A DNA stretch of 64,000 nt from Stigmatella ashevillena (GTDB lineage Bacteria; Myxococcota; Myxococcia; Myxococcales; Myxococcaceae), in contig NZ_JAQNDM010000002.1 in assembly GCF_028368975.1 (NCBI RefSeq), forward strand, positions 2,676,007 to 2,740,006, given 5' to 3'. Below the pieces are notes generated by a model. That model ran no database searches, was not told the origin of the DNA, and was given only the letters and a program-made list of their open reading frames with translations. Positions 32,378 to 40,212 of the stretch are shown here, one piece after another (position 1 is the first letter of the stretch; each line of letters opens with the position of its first letter). The position numbers were made by a program, and so were the translations under genes.

Positions 32378-33492
32378 TCAATCCTTCCATGTCTTGGTGT
32401 CAACCACACTGGGCTTGTCGCCATATTCATAAATAATGCGTTTAGATGGATCCAGTTTGTCGATGTAGATGAGCCTGTCTTCTTCCTTCAAGCCGTCCAG
32501 TTCGATCTTGAGCTTCTCACGCAGCCGCTTGATGGGAGTGCCTTTCTTGAGCATTGCATCCACCTCCACGTAATCTACGCCGCCCTTTTCATTGGGCTTG
32601 ATGAGGTCGACGTATTTGTCATTCAGCACAGTGGTTTCAGTATTCTGGAAGCCCTCATTCTGCTCAAGGAACTGACGGGTTTTGACTTGGTTTCCTCCCC
32701 CGCTGCGTCCTGGGCGGCCCCCCTCGGCGGCAGCCTTGTAATGACGTCTCTTGTAGGTCTCGAAGTCGAGGAGATCCTCTTGTTTCCAAGGTAACCGTTC
32801 ACGGGCTGGAGGGGGGCAAAAAGCCCAATTCTTCCAGCCGGTTAGATGCCATACGCATTCAGGAAAAACCAATTTGAGTGCCTTGCGTCCAAACCTTGTC
32901 CTGCCTGTCGCGCTTGCCTGCCCTTCGAGCACAAGATGCAGTGGTGCGGTGGGCCGTACCCCGTGAACGGTTACTTGTTTCCTTCCTTTCTTGAACTGTT
33001 GATGGCGGTAACGCTCGTAGCGCCACTCAGCAGCTCCCTTCGTCCCCAGCTTGGGTTTCTTTCCCTCGGGAGCTTTGGGCGGCCAACCGGGCACCTCTTC
33101 AGCCGGTTTCGGCCGAGCCTCCTCCGTGCCGCCTGTCTCGGACTTCTCCTTTTTTTCCCGGACTCCAGGTTCTCACGAGGAGACTTGCCTTTACCGGCGG
33201 CCGTCACTCGCTCTCGAAGCCATGAACCGAGCCGACTCTCGCCGAAGGCTCTCTCCACCGCAGTGCCCTTGAGCGCCTTGAGCGCGGCCTGGACTCCCTT
33301 GGCCGACGCCCACATGACGAGCGCTTCGACCAGCACGCCAGCCAGGACGCCAATCGCCTCGGCCAGTTCGCGTGCCGCGTGCTCGAGCTTTTTGGAGTTG
33401 CCGCGGGCGTTCCACACGCTGCTGAAAAAGGTGGCGAAGGCCGACCCGATGCGAACGACAGCGTCCGCGGCCCAGGTAACGAGGAAGGCCAA
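32378..33492 (-). pseudogene. Polymorphic-toxin-like gene, truncated, frameshifted and MITE-interrupted
   Basis: The 5' part (33492 to ~33160) encodes a small-residue-rich helical segment (WAADAVVRIGSAFATFF and following) like the linker of a polymorphic toxin; the N-terminal delivery part is absent. At an A7 run near 33151-33158 the frame must change: ENLESGK is continued by KEKSETGGTEEARPKPAEE in another frame. The C-terminal domain contains EWRYERYRHQQFKKGRK, LLDFETYKRRHY, KYVDLIKPNEKGGVDYVEV and EDRLIYIDKLDPSKRIIYEY, which recalls toxin nuclease domains common in myxobacteria. Copy B of the MITE splits it after GRKQ and, with its duplication, adds 195 bases (65 codons) without a stop. Toxin function is inferred, not shown. 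Confidence 0.55.
32791..32974. mobile_element. 184-bp MITE, copy B (inverted)
   Basis: Same length and, by eye, same sequence as copy A in opposite orientation, with the same 15-bp inverted ends. The flanks repeat TTGTTTCC at 32780-32787 and 32975-32982, with three extra bases (AAG) between the left repeat and the element. It lies inside the toxin-like reading frame and is readable through in that frame. The lack of divergence between copies points to recent transposition. Confidence 0.9.
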
Positions 33493-33504
33493 CCCCAGCC
33501 AATC

Positions 33505-33732
33505 GAGATCGGCATGTGCCGTGTGTCCACGCTCACCGGCGTCCCGAAGAGCACCGTGGCGGACATGAAGAGGCGCCTTCTGGAGGCGCAGTTGAGCGCG
33601 CCCTCACATCGCTTGAACTCGGATGCCCTGGGGACTCACTCCGTGCCCTCTGAGGGCCACCAACCACCTGACCATTCTCCCAAGGATGGTGCTCATCACG
33701 AGGAGATGATCCATGACGAGCGCCGCCGATGA
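33505..33732 (+). other. Possible fragment of a helix-turn-helix protein gene
   Basis: A plus-strand frame here reads IGMCRVSTLTGVPKSTVAD and MKRRLLEAQLSAP, which looks like a short DNA-binding helix-turn-helix, and then becomes low-complexity to a stop at 33732. No proper start lies upstream, because that DNA is the opposite-strand toxin remnant. It may be a leftover of another inserted gene. The following ~240 bases to the ssrA terminator hold only short broken frames. One of them, ending in SQRHERRQLVRLSLAAS, resembles the sequence before the distal att-like copy near 31260-31310. Confidence 0.25.
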
Positions 33733-33970
33733 AGAGGACATGGGCTCCTCGCCACCATCCAAGAATTCGGAAGTTCCGGCAGCCCGTCAGGAAACACAGG
33801 ACGAGCATCCCAGAGGGCATTCTTCCGACTGCGCCGGACGATGATCCCCCTGGCCCGCCCGGACTCTGCACCCACACGCCGCGCAAGAGCGGCAGCGCCA
33901 TGCGCAAGAGCCAGCGCCACGAGCGCCGCCAGCTCGTCCGGCTGTCCCTCGCGGCCTCGACCGCAAAAGA

Positions 33971-34004
33971 AAGCCCCGAAGCACCTGATGGTGCCCGGGG
34001 CCTT
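33971..34004 (-). terminator. Intrinsic terminator of ssrA
   Basis: Read on the minus strand, GGCCCCGGGCACC pairs with GGTGCTTCGGGGC (small bulges) around ATCA, followed by TTTCTTTTGC. It lies 46 bases past the mature tmRNA 3' end, a normal place for the ssrA terminator. Confidence 0.75.
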
Positions 34005-34068
34005 GCTACAGTCTCCCGGAAAGCTGAGTCCTTTCCGGGAGATGCGGAGTGGAGGCGGCGGGAATCGA
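34002..34068 (-). repeat. ssrA 3' end and flank, att-like site (gene-proximal copy)
   Basis: Partner of 31364-31430 (64 of 67 bases identical). It spans the last bases of the genuine tmRNA gene and about 48 bases of 3' flank, and marks the gene-proximal boundary of the 2.6-kb segment that holds the toxin/immunity remnants and the MITEs. Confidence 0.75.
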
Positions 34069-34410
34069 ACCCGCGTCCGAAAGCCTTCCGTCCTTCGACC
34101 CTACGTGCGTAGTCCGCGCTTTGCTACGTCCCGAAGGCTCCCACGGACGGGATCCTCCGAGCCGATCCTGGAAAAGTCTCGCCACCTCGGTCCCAGGAAC
34201 CCTCGGCAGCCAGCCCGCATTCTGACGGTCCTACCCCACCCCACAGGCCGAGAGCGGGAGGACCGCGCGCTAAAAGCTGTTGTTAGGCAGCCAGCGCGAG
34301 CTCAACGTTGTCGTTGGCTTTTGTGTCTTTGCCATCGGTTTTTACGAGCCATTGGCCCACTCGGCACGCGTCTCGGACTTCTATGCCCCCGTCGAAACCA
34401 GGTCGCCCCC
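34050..34410 (-). ncRNA. ssrA: Transfer-messenger RNA (tmRNA)
   Basis: About 361 nt before CCA addition. The 5' end GGGGGCGACCTGGTTTCGACG carries the conserved D-loop-like start of tmRNA. The 3' end has the T-arm GGGTTCGATTCCCG and an acceptor strand CGCCTCC plus discriminator A; its seven bases pair with the 5' GGGGGCG (one G-U). CCA is not encoded. The tag reading frame at 34283-34318 gives ANDNVELALAA followed by TAA, a normal proteolysis tag ending in LAA. The molecule rescues stalled ribosomes with SmpB. It is intact, and its 3' flank has served as an integration target. Confidence 0.97.
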
Positions 34411-34519
34411 TTTGGTCGACCTCTCTACAGTAACCGCTGACGCCGCTCCGTCAATCCTCCTGACACGATTAGGGTGCCTCCCGCCCAGGTCACCCCTTGC
34501 CCGGCCGTCAGGTCCTCCC

Positions 34520-35863
34520 ATGCGAAAACTCCTGCTGTTCCTCCTTTTGAGCGCGGCGGTCCCTTCGGCCGCCCAACCCAAGGCCCCCGAGGCCTTCCCC
34601 TACCCGGTGAAGACGGACAGGCTGCCCAATGGCCTCACCGTCGTGCGCGTGCCCTTCCACTCCCCCGGTCTCGTCGCCTACTACACCGTCGTGCGCGTGG
34701 GCTCACGCAACGAGGTGGAACCCGGCAAGACGGGCTTTGCTCACTTCTTCGAGCACATGATGTTCAAGGGCACGAAGAAGCACCCGGAAGGGGAGCGCGA
34801 GCGGCTCCTGGCCACCTACGGCTTCAACGACAACGCCTTCACCACCGACGACTTCACCGTCTATCACTCCTACGGCCCCACCGCGGGACTCGATGCCCTC
34901 ATCGAGTTGGAGGCCGACCGCTTCCGGAACCTCGAGTACGCCGAGCCCTCCTTCCGCACCGAGGCCCTCGCCGTGCTCGGCGAGTACCACAAGAACGAGG
35001 CCAACCCCTGGCTGCGGATGGAAGAGCGGCTGCTGGGCACCGCCTTCCAGCAGCACACCTACCGGCACACCACGCTCGGCTTCTACGAGGACATCAAGGC
35101 CATGCCCGAGGCCTACGCCTACAGCCGCTCCTTCTTCGAGCGCTGGTACACCCCCGACAACACCCTCCTCTTCATCGTCGGGGACTTCCAGGACGGCGAA
35201 GTCCTGGCCGGCATTCGTGAGCACTACGGCCCCTGGAACCGCAAGGTGGCCCAGGTCCCCATCCCCGCCGAGCCCCCTCAAAAGGAAAAGCGCACCGTCT
35301 CCGTCGAGTGGCCCTCCAGCACCCTGCCCCGTCAGGTGCTCGCCTGGCACACCCCCGCGGCCTCCCTCACCACCCCCAGTGCCGCCATCCAGTCCGTGCT
35401 CTCGGACTACCTCGTGGGCGCCACCAGTCCGGTCTACAAGGAGCTGGTCCTCGACAAGCAGCTCGTCGAGTCCATCGGCAGTGGCTTCTCCCCGCACCGG
35501 GATCCCTCCCTCTTCAGCCTCCATGCAACCCTCAAGGCAGAGGAGGGCCGCCCCGCCGCCGAGGCTGTGCTCACCCGGGCGATCCAGGAGCTGGCCTCGG
35601 GCAAGGTGGACACCGCCCGCGTCCAGGCCATCCAGAGCAACATCCGCTACAGCCTCCTCATGAACCTGGAGGCGCCCGACGAGGTGGCCGGCCAGCTCGC
35701 CTGGTACGCGGGGATCTTCGGCTCCCCGGACGCGCTCTCCCGCCACCTCCAGAACGTCGCTCGCGTCCAGCCCGAGCAGCTCGTCTCCTTCGCGAAGCGC
35801 TACCTCGTCGAGACCAACCTCACCGTCCTCACCCTCACCCCCGCCACCGGAGGCAAGCCGTGA
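34520..35863 (+). CDS. M16 family zinc metalloprotease (catalytic partner)
   Basis: 447 residues from the ATG at 34520. A short signal peptide ends AVPSAAQP. The inverted zinc motif HFFEHM (HxxEH) is followed by the third ligand region RTEALAVLGEYHKNE, so this is the catalytic member of a pitrilysin/processing-peptidase pair. Two M16 half-domains are seen, the second beginning near ASLTTPSAAIQSVLSDYLV. The export signal places it in the periplasm or on the surface, where it would degrade oligopeptides. The stop TGA overlaps the start of the next M16 gene (TGATG), so the two are translationally coupled, as in bacterial heterodimeric M16 systems. Confidence 0.9.
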   Translation: MRKLLLFLLLSAAVPSAAQPKAPEAFPYPVKTDRLPNGLTVVRVPFHSPGLVAYYTVVRVGSRNEVEPGKTGFAHFFEHMMFKGTKKHPEGERERLLATYGFNDNAFTTDDFTVYHSYGPTAGLDALIELEADRFRNLEYAEPSFRTEALAVLGEYHKNEANPWLRMEERLLGTAFQQHTYRHTTLGFYEDIKAMPEAYAYSRSFFERWYTPDNTLLFIVGDFQDGEVLAGIREHYGPWNRKVAQVPIPAEPPQKEKRTVSVEWPSSTLPRQVLAWHTPAASLTTPSAAIQSVLSDYLVGATSPVYKELVLDKQLVESIGSGFSPHRDPSLFSLHATLKAEEGRPAAEAVLTRAIQELASGKVDTARVQAIQSNIRYSLLMNLEAPDEVAGQLAWYAGIFGSPDALSRHLQNVARVQPEQLVSFAKRYLVETNLTVLTLTPATGGKP

Positions 35864-37467
35864 TGAACACGTTCCATCGCTCGGTGCTTTTCCTCGCCGT
35901 CGGGGCCTGGCTCGGAGGCTGCGCCACCGCCTCTCACGCCCCGCCGCCGCCTTCCGCGCAGGTGTCCCCCCCCACGCCGCCTCCGGCGCCCACCCTCCAG
36001 GCCGAAGCGTCCGTTCCCGCCGAGCCCCTGCGGAAACCCGCTCCGCTGGAGACCGTCCTTCAGAGCAATCCCCAGAGCCCCATCGTCAGCTTCCGGCTCG
36101 TGTTCCACTCGGGCTCCGTGGACGACCCACCGGGCCGGGAGGGCCTGACAGCGCTCGTCGCGAACCTGCTCTCCCAGGGGGGCACCCGCGAGCTCAGCTC
36201 CGCGCAGCTCCTGGAGGTCCTCTTTCCCATGGCCGCGGAGCTCGCGGTCTTCCCGGACAAGGAGTTCACCACCTTCTCCGGACGCGTCCACAAGGACTTC
36301 CTGCCGCGATTCCTGAAGATCTTCACCGACGTCCTGCTCGAGCCCCGCTATGAACCGAGTGAGTTCGAGCGGCTGCGCACCGATGCGCTCAACACCGTGC
36401 GCAACACCCTGCGCAACGAGGATGACGAGGAGCTCGGCAAGGTGGGCCTTGATGCGCTCCTGTTTCGCGGGCACCCCTATGCCCACTTCGTGGGTGGGAC
36501 CGTCCAAGGGCTCCAGGCCATCACACTCGATGAACTCAAGGTCCACGCCCGCCGTGTCTTCACCCAGGACCGGCTCGTCATCGGCCTGGCCGGTCCCGTG
36601 GACGAAGCCCTGAAGCAGACCCTCACCTCGCGTCTGTCCGCGCTGCCCGCCACGGGCGCTCCCGCCGTGACGCTGCCCTCCGTGACGACCCACCCCGGCT
36701 CCGCCCTCGTCCTCCAGAAGTCCACCCTGTCCACCGCCGTCTCCATGGGCTTTGCCACCTCGCTGCGCCGCGGAGACCCAGACTTCTTCCCGGTGGCGCT
36801 CGCCCTCTCGTATCTGGGCGAGCACCGTCAAACCCATGGCTGGCTCTTCCAGGAGCTGCGCGAGAAGCGAGGCCTCAACTACGGCAACTATGCCTACGCC
36901 GAGCACTTCATCGAGCAGCCCGGTACCACCTTCACCCGGCCCAATCTCGCGCGCACCCAGCAGGACATCTCCCTGTGGCTCCGCCCCGTGGTGCCCACCA
37001 CGGCCGTCTTCGCCACCCATGGCGCCCTCTACTACCTGGACCGGCTCATCCAACAGGGCATCTCCCGGGATGCTTTCGAGCAGACCCGTGGCTTTCTCAT
37101 GAGCTACACGCGGCTGTGGGAGCAGACGGACCAGCGGCGTCTGGGCTACGCCATCGACTCGCTCTTCTACGGGACACCCGACTTCCTCGACAGCTACCGC
37201 AAGGCCCTGGAGCAGATGACGCCCGAGTCCGTCCAGGCGGCCGTCCGCCGGCGCCTGCACCCCTCTGCCCTTTCCTTCGTCTTCGTGACCCAGGATGCGC
37301 CCGCCCTCGTGGCCGGACTCACGGCCCAGGCCCCCCCGCCCCTCTCCTACGCGTCCGCCAAACTCCCCGCCGTGCTCGAAGAAGACCAAGCCATCCTCCG
37401 GCAGCCGCTTCCCCTGCGGCCGGAGGCCATCGAAGTCCTCTCCGCGAGCACCTTCATGGAGAAGTAG
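35863..37467 (+). CDS. M16 family protein, non-catalytic lipoprotein partner
   Basis: 534 residues. The lipoprotein signal ends AWLGGC (Cys 20), followed by a Pro-rich linker (~24-55). The fold is M16, but at the usual HxxEH position the sequence reads REGLTALVANLLSQGG, without zinc ligands. The C-terminal half keeps the substrate-binding Arg/Tyr region (LREKRGLNYGNYAYAE). In characterised pairs one subunit holds the zinc and the other supplies this Arg/Tyr pair, which fits here. Lipid anchoring would hold the complex at a membrane. It overlaps the upstream gene by one base and ends before a bidirectional terminator. Confidence 0.88.
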   Translation: MNTFHRSVLFLAVGAWLGGCATASHAPPPPSAQVSPPTPPPAPTLQAEASVPAEPLRKPAPLETVLQSNPQSPIVSFRLVFHSGSVDDPPGREGLTALVANLLSQGGTRELSSAQLLEVLFPMAAELAVFPDKEFTTFSGRVHKDFLPRFLKIFTDVLLEPRYEPSEFERLRTDALNTVRNTLRNEDDEELGKVGLDALLFRGHPYAHFVGGTVQGLQAITLDELKVHARRVFTQDRLVIGLAGPVDEALKQTLTSRLSALPATGAPAVTLPSVTTHPGSALVLQKSTLSTAVSMGFATSLRRGDPDFFPVALALSYLGEHRQTHGWLFQELREKRGLNYGNYAYAEHFIEQPGTTFTRPNLARTQQDISLWLRPVVPTTAVFATHGALYYLDRLIQQGISRDAFEQTRGFLMSYTRLWEQTDQRRLGYAIDSLFYGTPDFLDSYRKALEQMTPESVQAAVRRRLHPSALSFVFVTQDAPALVAGLTAQAPPPLSYASAKLPAVLEEDQAILRQPLPLRPEAIEVLSASTFMEK

Positions 37468-37483
37468 CTCACCAGACACACGC

Positions 37484-37519
37484 AAGCCCCAGAGCTGGCA
37501 TGCGCCGGCCCTGGGGCTT
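37484..37519. terminator. Bidirectional intrinsic terminator
   Basis: AAGCCCCAG and CTGGGGCTT form a 9-bp stem between the convergent M16 operon and the S8 protease gene. The A/T ends of the stem provide short U tracts in either direction, but there is no long run. Confidence 0.6.
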
Positions 37520-37537
37520 CGCTCCCGCCTGGACGGG

Positions 37538-40090
37538 TTAGAACCGCACCGTCACCTGATTCGTACAGGTGTTCGTGCCCGCCTTGCAGACCTTGTAGAT
37601 GTACGAGCCCGACATGAAGAACCGCTCAGAGTAAGTGCCATCGTTGGGCGTGGTGGCGATCCGCTTGTTGTTGCGGAAGACGTCCACCTTGGAGGCGGTG
37701 GTCCCGGACCAGGAGAGGTCCACGTGCCTCCCTGTCATATTATCGCGCCACACGCTGGCCGTGAGCGTCATGACCTCCGGGGGAGGAGGAGGAGGCGGCG
37801 GCGGCGGCGGCGGTGCCGTCACCGTGACCGCCTGCGTCTTTGTCCCCGTCTTTCCCGCGCTGTTCTTCACCGACAATGACACGTTGTAGGTACCGGCCGC
37901 CGTGAAGGAATGGCTCGGGTTGCTCTGGGTGGACGTGCTCCCATCCCCGAAGTTCCAGGTCCAGGACACCAGGGAGCCGTTCGCGTTGGTGCTGGTGTCC
38001 GTGAAGCCACACGCCAGGTCCGTGCACGAGAAGGAGAACGAGACCACGGGAGCCGCCTCGCCTCCCGCCACGGGAAAGACCAGATCGTCCCGGTCGTCGT
38101 AGCTGCCCGTGCTGCAGTTGCCCACCGCGCCGTTGTACCGGAAGTTGCCCCGGACGGCTTGCAGCGCGCCTTCCGGCAGCACGTAGGTGGCCGACAGGAC
38201 CTGAGCTCCTCCCACGGTGGGCGTCAGCGTCGCCAAGAAGGTCCACGACGGCTCGTTCGCGTTGGAGGCGTAATAGACGTCCAGCTCGTCCGCAGTGCCC
38301 GAGCCCCACGACCACACCGTCATTTCTACCCGCACCGTCTTGCCGGGCGCCAGCGGCGTCCCATCGACCGTGGAAACCCGGATGCGCTCCAGAGACTCGT
38401 CTGCTTGGTAGGTCCCGCTGTTGCCATCGCCACACGCATTGCCCAGCGTATTGGGCGCATTGGACTCTGGCCCCAGGGAGCCACGCCCCTGAACCAGGGT
38501 GCCCGTATCGCAATACGCACCCGGCGTCACACAGCGAGGCACCTTGAGCGCCGCGTCGTAGCTGGCGAAGCCCTGGTTGGACACATTCACCGTGACGGCG
38601 GTGCTGGAGCCCACGTTGCCGCCCGCGTCATACGCCTTGACCAGCACCGCGTGCGCGCCATTGCCTGCGCGCGTCGTGTCCCAGGAGAACGCGTAGGGGG
38701 CACTGGCATCCGAGCCCATCAGGACGCCGTTGACGAAGAAGGACACCCGGATGACGCCCACGTTGTCGTTGGCCACCGCAGTGATGGAGACGGTGTTCGA
38801 AACGCTGGCACCATGGGCCGGAGCGGTCACCACCGATGTGGGAGCCACCCCATCCCCCGAGCCGTTGCCCAGAGAAGCCATGTACAGCAGCAGGTTGGGC
38901 GAGCCCGTCCCGGGATTTCCCACGTGGTCCGACGTGGCGATGTTGGAGAGCATGCCCACCACCTGCTCTGGCGTCGCGGTGGGGTTGCCGCTCAGGTACA
39001 GCGCCGCAGCCCCCGCCACGTGGGGAGCCGCCATCGACGTCCCGTTGAGAACGTTGGTGGCCGAATCGCTCGAGAACCAGGCCGAGGTGATGCTCGACCC
39101 CGGCGCAAAGAGGTCCACGCAGTTTCCGTAGTTGGAGAACGAAGCCCGGGCATCCGCGTCGGTGGTTGCCCCCACGGTGATGGCATTGGGGGTGCGGGCT
39201 GGAGACTTGGTACAGGCATTGCCGTTGTCGTTGCCCGCGGCGATCGCGTAGACCACGCCCGCGGCGATGGACGCCGTCACCGCGTCATCCACCGCCTGCG
39301 ACGCGCCGCCCCCCAGGCTCATGTTCGCCACCGCGGGCTTGATGTGGTTGGCCGTCACCCACTCCACGCCCGCGATGACCCCGTCGTACGTTCCAGAGCC
39401 TCCACAATCCAGCACCCGCACCGCGTGCAGGCGCACTTCCTTCGCCACGCCCCACGTGACGCCGCCCACCGTGCCCGCCACGTGCGTGCCGTGCCCGTTG
39501 CAGTCGTTGGCCCCATTGCCGTCCGTGATGGCGCTGTAGTCCAGGCTGGCCCGGCCCGCGAACTCGGCATGGGTGGTGCGAATACCCGTGTCGATGATGT
39601 ACGCGTGAACACCGGTTCCGACCGTGTTGTAGGTGTACTTCTTGTCCAGCGGCAGGTCGGCTTGATCCACGCGATCCAGCCCCCACGTCGCATTGTCCAT
39701 GACCCCCGAGGCATGCACGCGCCCGTTCTCCTCCACGTACGCCACCCCCTGATCCTCGGCGAGCTTGAGCGCATCCGCCTCGTTCATCTGGATCATGAAG
39801 CCCTGCAGGGTATGCTGGAACACCCGGACCACCTCACCGTTGTAGGTGGAGGCCAGCCGCAGCGCGTCCTCGTGGACCTTCATCCCCACGCTGCTCTTCA
39901 TGAGGGCAACGATGTACTGCCCCTCCACCGGCTCCGCGCTCCGGCGGAACTTCTTTCCCTGAGACTCCTTGATGGCCGCCTCCTGGGACTCGCGCGCGAG
40001 CGTGTCCCCCGAGATTTCGGCCTGGCAGCCCGTCAGCAACATGTGAGCCGCCACGATGATGATCAGACCTCTCCCCATCCCCATCCCCAT
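37538..40090 (-). CDS. Subtilisin-like (S8) protease lipoprotein with Ig-like and PKD domains
   Basis: 850 residues from the ATG at 40090, chosen because GGGGGAAG lies 6-7 bases upstream. The lipoprotein signal ends HMLLTGC. Residues ~55-125 are an inhibitor-I9 propeptide ([11 protein letters not shown]). The S8 domain follows with Asp 167 (YIIDTGIR), His 200 (NGHGTHVAG), oxyanion Asn 287 (AAGNDNG) and Ser 352 ([12 protein letters not shown]). A bacterial Ig-like domain (~415-505), a cysteine-containing beta domain (~515-655), a PKD domain (~660-735, WNFGDGST), a run of 12 prolines and a fibronectin-like C-terminus (~765-850) complete it. It is an extracellular proteinase-K-type enzyme for prey or protein degradation, and the gene is monocistronic. 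Confidence 0.92.
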   Translation of the reverse strand: MGMGMGRGLIIIVAAHMLLTGCQAEISGDTLARESQEAAIKESQGKKFRRSAEPVEGQYIVALMKSSVGMKVHEDALRLASTYNGEVVRVFQHTLQGFMIQMNEADALKLAEDQGVAYVEENGRVHASGVMDNATWGLDRVDQADLPLDKKYTYNTVGTGVHAYIIDTGIRTTHAEFAGRASLDYSAITDGNGANDCNGHGTHVAGTVGGVTWGVAKEVRLHAVRVLDCGGSGTYDGVIAGVEWVTANHIKPAVANMSLGGGASQAVDDAVTASIAAGVVYAIAAGNDNGNACTKSPARTPNAITVGATTDADARASFSNYGNCVDLFAPGSSITSAWFSSDSATNVLNGTSMAAPHVAGAAALYLSGNPTATPEQVVGMLSNIATSDHVGNPGTGSPNLLLYMASLGNGSGDGVAPTSVVTAPAHGASVSNTVSITAVANDNVGVIRVSFFVNGVLMGSDASAPYAFSWDTTRAGNGAHAVLVKAYDAGGNVGSSTAVTVNVSNQGFASYDAALKVPRCVTPGAYCDTGTLVQGRGSLGPESNAPNTLGNACGDGNSGTYQADESLERIRVSTVDGTPLAPGKTVRVEMTVWSWGSGTADELDVYYASNANEPSWTFLATLTPTVGGAQVLSATYVLPEGALQAVRGNFRYNGAVGNCSTGSYDDRDDLVFPVAGGEAAPVVSFSFSCTDLACGFTDTSTNANGSLVSWTWNFGDGSTSTQSNPSHSFTAAGTYNVSLSVKNSAGKTGTKTQAVTVTAPPPPPPPPPPPPEVMTLTASVWRDNMTGRHVDLSWSGTTASKVDVFRNNKRIATTPNDGTYSERFFMSGSYIYKVCKAGTNTCTNQVTVRF
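37778..37813. repeat. Trinucleotide tract encoding 12 prolines
   Basis: Twelve consecutive proline codons (six CCG, four CCT, one CCC, one CCG) form a CGG/AGG microsatellite-like tract between the PKD and C-terminal domains of the S8 protease. Such tracts can change length by slippage in whole codons. Confidence 0.7.
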
Positions 40091-40212
40091 TTGAGACTTC
40101 CCCCCACGCAAGCTTGATTGCTTGGTTAGCCACCGACTGAGCAGCGATTTCCGCTGTGTTCCAGGAGCCCTTTTCTTCCGCCCCTAAAAAACGAGCGCTA
40201 TAAGCGCCTTCC

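Noticed and set aside
32185-32982. The inverted repeats as a CRISPR or toxin-repeat array
   Set aside because: Only two copies exist, in opposite orientation, each with its own target duplication, which identifies transposable elements instead.
37910-40117. A 735-codon plus-strand frame opposite the S8 protease
   Set aside because: The protease on the other strand has a complete catalytic triad and signal peptide. The antisense frame is Arg/His/Val-rich without motifs.
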